Below are positions 1-12,022 of a stretch of DNA of 64,000 nucleotides, piece by piece. The stretch is taken from contig NW_019775554.1 in the NCBI RefSeq assembly GCF_001039355.2, positions 128,980 through 192,979 on the forward strand, written 5' to 3'. Each line of letters opens with the position of its first letter. Position 1 is the first letter of the stretch. Made by a program: the position numbers and the translations under genes. The notes beneath the pieces are model-generated. The model made no database searches and had not been told where the DNA came from. It saw only the letters and a program-made list of their open reading frames with translations. The DNA comes from Lingula anatina (Eukaryota > Brachiopoda > Lingulata > Lingulida > Lingulidae).

Positions 1-480
1 TTTAACATTGTGATTACTCGTATGTTTTTGATTGTACCTGTGTACAAGTTTTTAATTGACATTTTTAATTTTTTTGGTATACATCAAACATCTTAAATTT
101 TCATTATTGCCTTATTTTGTACAACACAACACTATAAAATATATTTGGTTGGATGTTGTCTAACATTTGAATTTAACTTATCATAATAATGAGAATAACT
201 TTATTTCAGCACAACTACATATACAATGACTATGACCCAATATATATATAATTTTGTTAATAAAGTTAACAGAAGGATATATTGCTAGACTGGATAAGCA
301 TAAAACATTTTGCCTCTTAAAAGCTACCTTAGAGCTTGCATGCCAAGCAGTCTATAATTTTATAAATTATGTGTATTAAAGTACATGCACAGACATGACT
401 GTATACATTGAGGAGAAGGTTCAGGATGAATAAGGAGAGCATTTGTATGTACAATTAATATTTTTATAATTTAATAATAA
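1..480. other. AT-rich DNA, no gene seen
   Basis: Low-complexity AT-rich sequence with short TA runs. I see no coding exon, RNA gene or recognisable transposon here. It may be an intron of the IPP-type gene, whose earlier exons are not visible in the window. Confidence 0.5.
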
Positions 481-506
481 TAAAATGATATTATAACACT
501 ACCTAG

Positions 507-1015
507 ATTTGTCAACCAGGATCGGTCCATCTCCAAGGGGTTTCTCACTAAATTGCTTTCAGCTTAAGCTGCTTAGATGTCAGACACGCCTTCTGAAGCC
601 GTTAAACAATAATTAATTACCCCCAAAATTAGTACATTAGGGTCTGGGAATGGTCCCTAAGACTGGGTTCCTACCTAGACTGATCTAACAGGATCGATCC
701 ATCTCCTAGGGTCTTAGATGTCTGGCACGCCTACTGAAGCTGCTTAACAATAATTAATTACCCCCTAGTTGATTGCAATTTAGCAAGAATCCCCTTGGAG
801 ATGGATTGATCCACAGTTGGTACAATAGGGTCTGGGAATGGTCCCTAAGACCCCATTCCCACAGATTTTAGATCGATCTATCCCTGTGGGGAGTCACTAG
901 ATTACTGCCGACTAAAAGCTGTAAGGGGGTAATTAACTACCGTGCACACTCGGCTGACATCAATTTAGCATGAACCCCCAGGGAGTTAGGTCGATCTAGA
1001 TGGATGATTGACAAT
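507..1015. repeat. Cluster of long-TIR MITEs (GATCGATCTA / TTAATTACCCCC family)
   Basis: Two or three diverged members of one MITE family lie side by side. Recurrent blocks are 'gatcgatcta', 'acgcctactgaagctgct', 'taattaattaccccc' and 'ccaagggg/ccccttgg'. The left part (507-860) is like the copy at 12523-12783. The right part (about 860-1015) is like the copy at 25216-25434. Direct and inverted blocks alternate, so one element seems to have landed in or beside another. No transposase is present, so these are non-autonomous. Confidence 0.75.
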
Positions 1016-2600
1016 AATTATTGAGCAGAATTCATGTATTTTTTACTCTACTTTAGAAATAAATAGTAGGCAAATGCAGTTCATTTAGTGATATCACCCT
1101 TGTCAAGTTGTCCTGTGAGTTCAAAATTATTCAAGATTCATTTGACAGGATTTCACAAACAACCATTTGCTGAAATTATTATCTCTCAGCTGAGTATGTT
1201 GGAGATTATAAAGATTTCAGTCTTTTAACACCCACAATTTACTGTTCTGAATGTTACAGCATGTATTTTTTTATATGCCTTAGATTTGTGTTTGATCTGA
1301 CAGTTAATTCCAGGAAAAGCACTCAAAGTTGCATGTGCTATATGGCAATGAGCAACTAATGAAGTTTCCGTGTGAAGAGCTTTTAAAACATAAGTGGGAT
1401 ATTTTAAAGAGGTTATGATCAAATATATCTGGCTCATTTGATCCTAGAACCCATGTTTCAAGTATTTTTACGTTAAAGCATTGAAGAGACACAATACAAT
1501 TATTAATGGAACATGTTTTAGTACATCCTGCAATATGTAGTATGGGCACTTAGAGATCCAGTATAGATAGGAAGTCATTGGTGTATAGTTATTAGATTTT
1601 GTTATCTTTGTGGTTATTGATTAGATTCTAATATAAGGGTGTATTTCCTGCATTTTATTTCCTTTGAGGATTGTGGGGGTGGTGTAGACCCTTATGTGCT
1701 GTACTTAATTAATTATCCTGAGTAGCTTAAGTAATAAGTACTGAACCACAGACATTTATTTATAGCAGATACACATGGTGTAAACTACATTATAACTCAT
1801 ACTTAGAGTGTGTCTAGCTTTGCCAGACAGTTTTTCCAGACTCATTTTTCCTTATTGAGTGGTGATTATCTTCTAAGTGTATTTTCTTCTAGGTGGTTTT
1901 ATCCATTAGGAACCAACTTCCTCATATGCTGTAACAGTTGAGAGTGATTAGATAATATTTTCTTAGCAAAAAAAAAAAAAAAAGCATCTGTTCCATTACA
2001 CATTTTAACTGTGTCAAGTTACAAAAAAAGAAGTCTAGCTTTCACAAGTTTTTGCTCATTTTAATCCCCCTGGATACAATGAAAGCTATTATTGACAATA
2101 GAGACAGTCGTAGACCTTTAAAAAGTTAATGGAATTAGTGAACAGGAGGATGGAGAGAGAGATGGGTGTAGTGGTAACTTTGGTCAAAATTAGTTTTCTA
2201 TATTAGGACAGAAACATGAAAGATGGCAACCTCCCTCCAGCCATGACTGTAGTTCATCAGTTCAAAAATAAAGTCATAAACAGGAATTGTTTGCTTATCT
2301 TGGTAAAGGGATGCAAGAATTAAGTTTGAACTTGTTTCCATTATAATGCTGTGATATGTTGTTATGGTATTTAAAACACTAAGGTTGTTTTATGTTTTTA
2401 TGGTCTATAAAACATCACAATTTATAAATGGCATTCAATTGTGTGAAGGAATTTACTACATGGAAAATTTTCTCTAGAACACGGAATGCAAATTGAAGAT
2501 TTTGTCAAATTTCAAGGTAGTTAAATTTGTTTTTTTTTATTGGTATTACATTTGTTCTATATGCAATCAAGAGCTGTGTATTTAGACATTTATTTACAGA
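1016..2600. other. Non-coding, AT-rich; no feature seen
   Basis: I found no exon with splice borders and no recognisable repeat, apart from an A run near 1970-1983. Open frames here are short and lack coding character. Confidence 0.5.
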
Positions 2601-2601
2601 A

Positions 2602-2965
2602 CTGACAAATATTCATGAAATACAGGTCAAAGTCAAACATCATCTTGATTGGACCATTTTTCCCAAAGTAATAATTTTTTTCTTCCTCTTTTTTCTGCAG
2701 ATAAAATGAAAGCCATTTCACCTTCTTCAAACTTACAGAACAGATGGATTTTCATAAAATACAGGTCAAGTTAAAAAATCAGCCTGATCAGGCCATTTTT
2801 TCCAAAAGTTATGGTCTTTTATTTATTCTTTTTTCAGCATATTTCATCCACTATTATACAAATAAAATGAAAACCGTTTTACCTTTTGTCTTTAAACTTA
2901 CAGAACATAAAGTACAGGTCAAGTTTGAAAATCAGCCTGATCGGATCATTGACGATCAGTTATCG
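2602..2965 (+). repeat. Degenerate tandem repeat, about 140-165-bp units, 2.3 copies
   Basis: Three units share the order 'cttacagaaca', '(a)tacaggtcaa', 'aatcagcctgatc'. They lie at about 2602-2742, 2743-2906 and 2907-2952 (truncated). A further diverged copy of the core ('gacatacagctcaaattggc') is at about 3327-3372, and a related stretch lies near 60900. In one frame the cores read as similar peptides (EIQVKVKHH, KIQVKLKNQ, KVQVKFENQ). There are no splice sites or longer reading frame, so I treat them as a DNA repeat. Confidence 0.6.
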
Positions 2966-4134
2966 TGTATTATATAATAAAAAGTCAAAAATGGATAAAC
3001 TCAAATCTTTGCAGTTTGTCATAATCAATCCCTCACAGAATCTCAGAATGGAGTAAATTGGACTTTTACATTGTTCTACTGATATTTTTTCCATCTTAAC
3101 TTTGAATTTCCATAGGCCTGAAGACCTTTGCTAGTCACATTTTCTAAATATCTGTGTTACCTGCAGTGCATAATTTACTAATTTAATAATCGATGGTGAT
3201 TATAAGCTGTTAAGCATTAAGTAACATTGCATCAAAACTGATAATAAGATTTTTATGTACTGCCACTACGAATGCTGTAAAAATAAAATTGTGGTACTTA
3301 TTATTTTGTAACTTACAAGAATAATTGACATACAGCTCAAATTGGCAAACCAGCTTTATTGGATTATATTTCTTTCTTTGATGCCTTGTTTATTTTTACT
3401 GCAATAAGCTTCATTTAGTACAAGTGAATGTCTACATGATGCAGTTCACTAAGTTGGTGATTATATTTCCCAAAATTGTTCTGATAGTGGCATGATAAAT
3501 AGGCAGTTACCAAGCCAACAAGGGTCCACTGCAATGATTTGAAGCTGGGCACTTGTGGGCTTCTGCAGAGTTGAGATTCACAATGATGTCATTGATATAT
3601 AGTTTCTGCTTTAGAACATTTTGTTAAGTGGGCACCAGAAAAGTAAAAAAAAAATAATAATTTTTTAGCATCACTTTTAAAATAAAAAGTGTGATATTTT
3701 ACAAAATACCCATGTGATTTTGTATTTATAGAAATTGACTATAGTGATGATTACCAGGGACTGGAGCTTAATGATGAGCATATCTAGTATGATAGATAAC
3801 CTTCAACATTCATTGAGTGATTCTTCCAATTCCCAGGGCAGTCCTATAGTTTGAACATCTGATTGAAAAATGAGCTACTAATACCCATGATTCACTGGTA
3901 GTACTGAAATAGGTATAAGGTAATTGCTAGTGAATTTTGACCTACCATATTTTTAATGGAATAAAAGAATTTGTATCGTTACATGACATCATTATTGCCT
4001 TCAAAAAAATAAAGCATGCACTTACATGAGTACAAACATGCACATGATGTAGTGGCAAGTGACATGTGCTGACACTCCTATTGAAGTTTTATTTTTGGAT
4101 AAAAGGGAAAAATCAGTAAATTTGGAACTTATGG
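2966..4134. other. Non-coding, AT-rich; one extra repeat core
   Basis: It contains the fourth, diverged core of the preceding tandem repeat at about 3327-3372. Nothing else is recognisable. Confidence 0.5.
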
Positions 4135-4393
4135 GGGCTTTCAGAACAGATGATCCCTGGATCAAGTAGAGCTGACCCCACTAGAAAGCAATGCTGGTAA
4201 TCCCCTAATGATGTCCCCTCCTACCACATGTCCTGCCCTGCAAGGGCCTAGCAATTAAACCCCGGAGCCTAAATTTAATCTGTTTTTTAAATTGCTTGGT
4301 CCCTGCAGGGATTAGTGGCATTGCTCTCAAATGGGTTGGCCATATTTGATCCATGGACCATTTAATTTGGGATTATCTGTTCTGAATGCTGCC
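4135..4393. mobile_element. MITE with TTCAGAACAGAT termini
   Basis: The left end 'ttcagaacagatgatccc' is mirrored by 'gggattatctgttctgaa' at the right end. The interior shares 'tggccatatttgatcc' and 'ccctgcaggga' with the copy at 9320-9518, which lies in the opposite orientation. No coding capacity is present. Confidence 0.7.
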
Positions 4394-5685
4394 AATTATA
4401 TACATGTAGTTAAGATTACATGTAGTTAAGGCAATTTGTTGTGCTCACTAATAAGAATAGATCCACAGTGATTAGTTGAATTTTTTTAACTCCCGGGCTG
4501 TTGCCTTTTTTGTTACATGTAGGTGCCTGACTGATTATTTCTGGAAAGACATTTTTTGTAGATAAACCAGTGACCTTTGAGATCAGTCTAACATGTTAGT
4601 ACTAGTGCTTTGGCTATACATTATCTTATAATTTATAGAAAATTTGAGAGGAGTTCAATATCCTAATCAGCAACGCAGACACATAAGTTAGAGAATCATG
4701 TTTGGTAAAGACATAAAGACAGATATTAAAAGGTTATGAATGATCAAAACTCCCAGGTTTTTAGGGCCTTAATTTGGTTCTTATTGTGTGTGACTCAAAT
4801 TCCCCATCAGCAAGCTTATGCTTGCAAATGAAAGAGTGCAGTAAAAGACCAATAGTTTTATACAGAGAGAAATACTGAGATACGAACATGTGATAGTTGG
4901 CATGATACTATGTATTAGATTTAATTATATTTTAATGTTTGTTTTACTTGCAAATTTCTTATCATGGCCAAAGACGTTCGTTAGAGGTTATTTTCACCTC
5001 ACTTGGCATATACAGTACATGTAGGATGAGCAACGGTCACATGTCACTTCAAGGGAAATAACAAATTTTCAGCATTTAGCAGGTGGTAATAATTTCATTT
5101 CTTGGAAGGACTTAAATATGCCTTTGGACATAATTACAGATACAGGATTTCTTAATATAAATTATGAAGATTATTAACACCTGGTCTAGTTGATTCTGAA
5201 TGATGTTTATGTGTAAGTTGCTGCATGTTACATTTCATATGGCCTTTTGTTGGATGACCTTTGTCCTATTTCATGAAAAAAATGTGGGAAGTTGGTTATA
5301 ACTTTTGACTGAAATACTAGGCGGAGCATGCTTTGTGGCAGGTTTTATAAGTAGTACAAATGAAGATATTTGTCCAGTTTCACATCAGGAAATGAAAGGT
5401 TTTGAATTTATTGTTATTTCTACTTTAATAGAATACATTATGCTGCCATTCCTGTGGAAGATCCTGTGCTTCCCATATTGGGCTTGTCTCCCAAAAGAAA
5501 AGTTACTGTTGTCATACTCTTAATGAGTAACAGCAGATGATTAACATCCTTGGTCAGACATGTTTGATTTGTTTTACCTCTAAATTGTGAACAGATGTAT
5601 GAGACAAGTACCAGTACATAGCATTTAATATACATTTTGATTCAGATCCATATAATTTAATTATTATGCAAATGTTTTCCCCTAG
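4394..5685. other. Probable IPP intron sequence
   Basis: There is no exon apart from the splice acceptor at its right end (pyrimidine tract, then 'cctag' before 5686). The upstream kelch, BACK and BTB exons are not here and presumably lie left of the window. Confidence 0.5.
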
Positions 5686-6911
5686 GCTTTATTTATGTCC
5701 TCGGTGGAATGAGTGATTTGGGAACAGAAATGAAAACAGTAGAAAGATATAACCCAGCCACCAATGAATGGACAAAGCTTGCCAGCATGAAAGAGAAACG
5801 TGCCTACATTGGGGTGACTGTCCTTGATGAGTACATATATGCTGTGGGAGGCTGGAATGAACATCATGGTGCTTTGAAAACTGTGGAGCGGTATTATCCC
5901 AGAAAGGTACAATAATTTATTTTACTTTACTGATTTTTACATAGTATTGTTCAGCTTATTTTGTTGGGTTTATACCAGTCTTTATAAGATCTCCCTTAAC
6001 AGCAGAAGTGAGTCCCAAACCCTTCACCTCAGTGTCTAATTCTTTGACTTATGTTGAGGATATGTTGCTTGTCATTAGGATCATAACATTCCAAATTGAA
6101 ATGCATTTAACAGACTTGGGGGGGGGGGGGGGGGCAAACTATAAGTGATTTATAAAGTTTATTGCAATGAAGTGTGACACCTTCATTATAACTTCCAAAA
6201 TAAACATTGATGTTATAGTGCAGTTTTTTGAAGTTGACATTTTACCCAATTTTTTACCATATAATACACATACCAAGTATGATTATTCCTCAGTATATTT
6301 ATAAAAGTAACAAGATATTCTTGTTCTGATAACATATATATGAATATGTGTGAACTCTAGAACATGACAGACTTTATGGATTGAAAATTTACACTATTTC
6401 TCATTGCAAGATTAATGGAAACTTGTAAGAAAATTACTGATTGTGAGCACCTTTTTCTATGAGGATTCATGTATGTGACTGAAAATATTTTAAAGGTGTT
6501 ATGTTGATCTAATTTTGAATGCCACCTTGTTATTGTTGACTAATTTTAAAGTCAATTTGTGCTTGCAATATATAATCAAAAACCAGTATATGTATCTTTT
6601 GAATATATATGACTCAAAGATTAATCCAATTAAAATTGCTTTATTATCTCATAATAATCGTCTGTCTAAAATGACATCTATTTCAGAATGAATGGACATC
6701 CCTCCCGACCATGTCTGAGCCACGCGCTGGTGCCTCAGTGGCTGCAGTAAATGGACTTGTGTTTGTGATCGGTGGAAGAACAAGTAGCAATGAGTTCACA
6801 GCTCCAGCCACCTTGGACACAGTGGAGTGCTTTGATCCCCATACCTGGACTTGGATTGAGATTGGTAAAATGCCCACAAGTAGATGTGAGGCAGGCATTG
6901 CTGTACTGTAG
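5686..6911 (+). CDS. IPP: IPP-type kelch protein, last two coding exons (partial)
   Basis: Exons are 5686-5906 (enters in phase 1, leaves in phase 0) and 6687-6911 with a TAG stop, joined by a 780-bp GT-AG intron. They encode about 148 C-terminal residues covering three kelch blades. Each blade has the Gly-Gly doublet followed by the aromatic/Trp pair: 'VLGG...TVERYNP..NEWTKL', 'AVGGW...TVERYYP/NEWTSL', 'VIGGR...TVECFDP..WIEI'. The ending 'SRCEAGIAVL' closely matches vertebrate IPP as I recall it (SRCEGGVAVL), as do 'AVNGL' and the A-P-x-T-L-D-(T/S)-V-E stretch. IPP is a BTB-BACK-kelch protein reported to bind actin; proteins of this class often act as Cullin-3 substrate adaptors. The BTB, BACK and first blades are missing because the window starts inside the gene. 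Naming as IPP rather than another KLHL member rests on the C-terminal match. Confidence 0.92.
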
Positions 6912-7216
6912 CACCAGCATTAATTACTTGATCTGGCATATTGTGTTTCACAATGGCGGGTCCAGGGCAGGGCTCAGACCCTTCTCTTTGCTTGGGAGGT
7001 GCCACCTTCTTCCCTGTTCCAAAATATTATAACAAGGAAAAGAGAAAAAGTATTTTCAGTCTTTGTGCCTGACAAAGACTGCTGTACTGTTTCATATTGG
7101 TCTTGCTTCACCTGGCATCACTTAGCAAAAACCTTGGTCCCCACCAGTGCTTTGATACAGTTTTGCACTTTCGGCAAAGCATTTCATCATCTGTGTTGTG
7201 CACTCAAACTTACAAT

Positions 7217-7222
7217 AATAAA
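7217..7222 (+). terminator. Candidate poly(A) signal of the IPP gene
   Basis: An AATAAA hexamer lies about 300 bp downstream of the IPP stop, the first canonical one on this strand after the stop. The cleavage site itself cannot be seen. Confidence 0.5.
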
Positions 7223-8660
7223 TTCTACCATCAGTAGCTAAACTTCAGACTTATTTCACTTGAATATTTTTAAGTCTCACCTACAAGAGACTTTTATCGG
7301 GGAATGAGGATTTTTACCTTTTGTTGGATGAATCTATTATTGTAACTTTCAGTTATGCATTTTTAAAAATAACATATATGGAAAACTTTGCATAATTACA
7401 AATTTAGGCTGAATGTAGTCATTCAAAATATGATTAAATGATCATCTATTGTGGACTTGGATGATATCACGAAAAAACATAAAACTTGCTGTTGACTTGA
7501 AATTTTGTTTTATTGCCTTTGTTACTGAGGAAAAAACAATATGATCCTTTCAGATGAATCCTCATTAAAGTAAATAATTTAATTTAAAAGAAGTATATGT
7601 TACCAACTAGCAAATGTGTATGCTTGGCTGATGAACCAAGAATACTGTTATTTATCATTTAGGGGTCAGAAAAAAGGGAAATCAATAAGTCAAGCATTGA
7701 TGGAAGAAAAACGTTTGAAGTTGCAAATTCAGTCCCCTCTCAATGTAGTTATAGAACATCAATTGGTGCTCCTAAAGAGAAAATTTATTTTAAAATATGG
7801 TAACTTGTTAAATAACTCGATGAAAATGATGATAACAATTTAACTTTGTTGTCAGTGAATGGTGGATTAAGCTATGTGATAATATTAAATTTAATGTATG
7901 TGCAATGGTGCAATTTGCTTTTTGCTGCATTATTTATGAACCCTAAGGGCAATCCTTTTGGATTGGTTTGTTCTCTGTTAACTTCCTATTTGTATGGAAT
8001 TTTTTAACTTTTTGGCACCAAGATTAAAAAGATTTAAGCATACTTTTTCACTTACCTCTTGCACATGTAATCTGAGAATCGGAATACAATGCATACTGTT
8101 ATGTAAACCAGTGTCCTTTCTGTGTTCAAGGAAGACTACCATAGTAATATTCACCTTTCCACCAACTATGTTATGCATGCAGCATTCTGGTCTATACATG
8201 TCCACTGCTGTTTTCAAGTTGCAGCTTCTAAGTGCCACTGGATATTGGGCATGCAATCACCACCAGCAGAAATGGGTTGACCATGCATGCCTGTCATTAT
8301 CTTTGGAAAGGTGAATTGTACTTCCTGCTGGTTGACAAATCTATGCTAGTATCTGAAACTTTGTTTGGATATACATAAATCATGTCTCAGAAATGAAATA
8401 GTAAAAAGTAAAGTTCAGTTCTTATATACTGCATTACATGTGTGCCTTAGCACAATTTTCAGTGGACGCCTGGTGGTCCTTTTTGGCACTAATACAGACT
8501 GGGTGTTTACACTCTCACCTCCCAATTTGGGATTTCTGTTCAATTATGGATGGCATGTTGCAAACACATCAGTAATAAGTCGCATGTTTTCTATGAAAAC
8601 AAATAAGTTATTCCAATTTAAATAATTAAGAAATCATTGGGGACAGACTTGCTTTTACTT
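7223..8660. other. Intergenic, no gene recognised
   Basis: AT-rich DNA with overlapping chance reading frames of up to 106 codons near 7980-8310 on both strands. None has splice context or a family signature. Confidence 0.5.
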
Positions 8661-8812
8661 GCTAATCCTGTAATGGTCTCTCCGCCTCTGACACGCCTCC
8701 CCCTCGTTGTCCCTCGACCGGTTGAATTGAGCCGAGATTTAATTACTTTGCCCCAGCAGGGATGACGCGTGGGGAGGCGTGTGAGAGGCGGAGAGACCAT
8801 TACAGGATTAGC
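8661..8812. mobile_element. 152-bp MITE with 42-bp near-perfect TIRs
   Basis: The arms at 8661-8702 and 8771-8812 are inverted repeats of each other with one mismatch (starting 'gctaatcctgtaatggtctc'). The 68-bp centre contains 'gccgagatttaattac'. A partial copy covering the centre and right arm lies at about 53649-53723. There is no coding capacity. The arm identity suggests fairly recent activity. Confidence 0.85.
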
Positions 8813-9319
8813 GGTCTTCCTTTCATGTAGGTACGCCATGTTTAGGCCGTGGCCTTACTAGCACTCAGCTTTTCTCAATCTGATCAATGTTCAAATGAAA
8901 AATGAGGAATTTTGTAACAAAGGTTAGGTAAAATGCATCCATATTTGTTTTAATTATTTAAGCTAAAAGCTTACTTTAGAAGCAGAATTCTGGATTTGTG
9001 GCATTACAAATATAACATTATAAAATTGTGAAATGAATATAAATGTTTATTCAAGTCAACAAATTGTTACAAAAAGGTGTTTTGCTTACTTTTCAAGAAA
9101 TATAAAGGAGATTCTGTACTATATACATATAATTATATTTACCACTACACCTGTACTGGACACTTTTCATCGCAGATATGTTGAACCATGCATCTATAGA
9201 ATTCACACTCCACATTTTAACCAAATTCCCTTTTGATATTTTCTTAGTATAGTAAGGGAGGTTAGGTAAAACTGTGTTCTGTCATTTAAAAACCATTGAA
9301 AGTGTCTAAAGATACTGTA
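8813..9319. other. Intergenic, no feature seen
   Basis: AT-rich DNA with no recognisable exon or repeat. Confidence 0.5.
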
Positions 9320-9518
9320 AAGCTACATTCACAACAGCAGACCTACAAGTCCACGGATCAAACTATGGCCAACCCACTTGAATGCTTATTGGGTAATCCC
9401 TGCAGGGAATCTATGCAGTGGCTCTTAGGGGATAAGATTGCAGTCTTTAACTAGTGTGTGAGCTTTAAGTGGCTCACCATATTTGACTAGTTAGTCAGCT
9501 GTTCTGAGTGTGGCCTTA
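9320..9518. mobile_element. MITE, second copy of the 4135-4393 family
   Basis: The ends 'cattcacaacagc' and 'gctgttctgagtg' are imperfect inverted repeats. Inside, 'ggatcaaactatggccaacc' and 'taatccctgcagggaa' match the reverse complement of the 4135-4393 element. The arms are more diverged than in that copy. Confidence 0.65.
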
Positions 9519-9640
9519 AACAACACTTGCTGTTCCCAGAGCAAGATGGATCTTGTAGTTTCTAGAGAATGTTTTCAGAACTGTAATACTTCCTTAATGG
9601 CCTCCTTTCTTTTGACCTGAATCTTTTCTTCAGACCAACA

Positions 9641-9934
9641 GGTTACATCCCTATACTTCCCTGCACCGATACTCCCCCGCACCAATACTCCCCCACATCG
9701 ATACTTTCCCTCAGTATCGATGCAGGGAAGCAATGATGTGGGGGAGTAACGGTGCGCCTACATCAGCAATTTTACTGGGGATGTATCGATGCGGGGATCT
9801 ATCGATGTGGGGGATTATTGATGTGCATAATACACAGAAATTTACTAAGGGGGGATAATTGGTGCAGGGGAGTATCGGTGCAGGGGAGTAACGGTGCGGG
9901 TGAGTATAGGTGCGTGGGAGTATCGACATGACCC
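9641..9934. mobile_element. Foldback element with mirrored ~15-bp minisatellite arms (copy 1)
   Basis: The left arm is an array of about 15-bp units of the type 'gcaccgatactcccc'. The right arm is the same unit on the opposite strand ('ggggagtatcggtgc'). The termini are 'ggttacat' and 'gtatcgacatgacc'. A non-repeated block ('gcataatacacagaaatttactaagg') sits between the arms. A second copy at 44631-44875 has the same design in reverse orientation. No open frame of note is present. Confidence 0.75.
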
Positions 9935-10039
9935 CGACCAACACCACGTGGCAGTGAGAGTCAAATGCCAGAGGTGTCTGTGGCAGTTCTTTCATGTCAT
10001 CTATACTGCTGATCAACATCTTAAAATGATCTGATTAGG

Positions 10040-11480
10040 CTAAATTGCTTACCTGGAATGAGTTCTACGTTCTGCTAGAGCAGAAGGGGCCACACAGCAC
10101 ATCTTGGGGACCAATTCCAGTTGCAGGATCTGAGGAAGCTGGTGATGCAAGCCACTACACTACCCCCTCTTCTGAATAAACATTCGGGGCATACTGAGAC
10201 TGTTGTTGCTTCAGCTCACTAAACATGTTAAACAGCTTGCCATGGTGTGCCCTGCTTTGACCACATGGCATGGCCAGAGAGGGCCCTTGGCAAACATCCA
10301 GCACTGTGGAACTCTGCAAGGACCCTGAAAGTGGTGTAGGTGGATCAGCTGATCCCTCCTCCCCAGAATGCACTGGATGAGTATCAGGAAGGAGAACTGG
10401 GTGTGGTTCTCACCTGGCAACACTGCAGTACAGCACAAGGACCTGTGCTGCACTTCTCCAGCCTTTGACTCCCTCAGGCCTGGGGGACCATGCGGTCAAT
10501 CCCCACCTCCCAGAGTGGTGACATCTGGAGAGGACAGGAGGGCCTCTTTGTGCAGATATGACGCGTCCCTCACCTGCTTCTTAAGGTGAAGCCCCATAGC
10601 TCGGCATAGGCTCATTTTTTTGAGAATGGGCAGTTCCTTGGGTCCTGGGCCAGATGTCATGTAGAACACTGCTGTTTGCCCCATGAGCCTGAATGGATAG
10701 CAGACTCATTGTCCCTGCCATTCACCTCTTCAGTGAGGAAGAGAAACCCCTTGCCCATACGCAGGGAGGCTTGATCTAGGTAGAAATGGGAGTCAAGCCC
10801 TTCAGGGAGGCTGGACAAATGACTGCTCTTCTCTTTGAAGGGAGTAAATGGGTCCCATCAATCAACTCTGAGGCTGTTCCAGGAGGACGGCCATCCTGAG
10901 CAGGAACCTCCAATGGAGGAGGGCATGTAGCCCATTGCCCCTGGCCTTGACCCGAAAAGGACCCTCTGAACTTCCAAATAAAATGCTACTTAACTCCCAC
11001 ATGGCCAGCTCCAGCTAGGGACTGATCTCCTTATTTCGCTGTGGGAAACCCAATGGCCCATTGTACCTCAGGAGCTGAACCAGGGTGGAATCTGGAATTT
11101 CAGCTCCTTCTGTTAACAGCAACCCTGCCAGTCAAACTGTCCAGAAAGATGTGAGGCAGGTGATTTACAAAGACCCGATTCTTCATTTTATGGCCACCAC
11201 AGTTAGGAGCAGTGCAGCTGCCGCCGTCATGGTGACACAACACGGAGACGATGGTACCGCCACCTGCCGCTGTGCTGGCTTACCGCATATTGTTAGAGGA
11301 AGTGGCCACATCAGATGGAATCGCTTCCTTAGTGACTGCAGATTTAAGTCTCGAGTATCTACCATGCTCTGTCCTTCTGGCGGGCCGATATCTTAACTCC
11401 ACCTACTATGTCCACTCCACCAGAGGACACGAGGAGTAGGGTGGCGGCGCCCCTTAGCATATGTCCCACGCCTCACAAGA
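10040..11480 (-). pseudogene. GC-rich island with decayed coding-like frames, identity unknown
   Basis: Base composition changes sharply to GC-rich relative to both flanks. On the minus strand short stretches look protein-like but are broken by stops and frameshifts. One frame around 10650-10860 includes 'SHFYLDQASLRMGKGFLFLT'. It is continued in another frame at about 10550-10684 by 'PILKKMSLCRAMGLHLKKQV', and further short pieces follow down to about 10155. I do not recognise the family. It could be a processed pseudogene, a decayed retroelement or a relic exon cluster. No splice sites or poly(A) tract settle the question. Confidence 0.35.
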
Positions 11481-12022
11481 TGTCGCGCACCTCTCGTGAG
11501 ACTTGTCTTGAGAGACAAGATAATACCTTAACTTTATAGGTAATATTTAAATAAGACATTTAAGGTAGATCTTGGTATAAGTAGGACAGGTGAAGGGTAG
11601 ATTAGGCACCTATGACTCGGGACTTAAAAACTAAGGCAGTGGGAATAAAGCTGTTTGGATCTTCTCCATCTGTGAACATAAAATCGAACCTTACACCAGC
11701 AAGCAGAGTGGATGGTACACAGCATCTTGGACCACAATATCCCTTTCGCTTATCAAAATTTGGCAAAAAAAAAATGCATATTTTTCATTCTGGAATCAAT
11801 TTGATCATGGAAGCTTTCCGTCAAATCCCCTAAAACCTTGACACAAAAAGTTCTTGAATATTCATTCCCCAAGCTACATTTATGCGTAGTAAACTTAAAA
11901 TCAGTGCACTTTTTTAGCTAGGCTACGTTAGACCTCCGCTCTGCTGCCTCTGCAATTTGATAGTTGTATGTTTTTTTACAGTTTTTATGTAATTTTTGTT
12001 TGCCTTTCTTTCTGTAAATGTA
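11481..12022. other. Intergenic, no feature seen
   Basis: It contains a short inverted pair 'cttgtcttgagagacaag' near 11502-11519 and otherwise nothing recognisable. Confidence 0.5.

Noticed and set aside
5305-5523. Possible kelch exon before 5686 (EILGGACFVAGF...)
   Set aside because: The Gly-Gly is fortuitous; there is no kelch spacing and no splice donor in phase 1.
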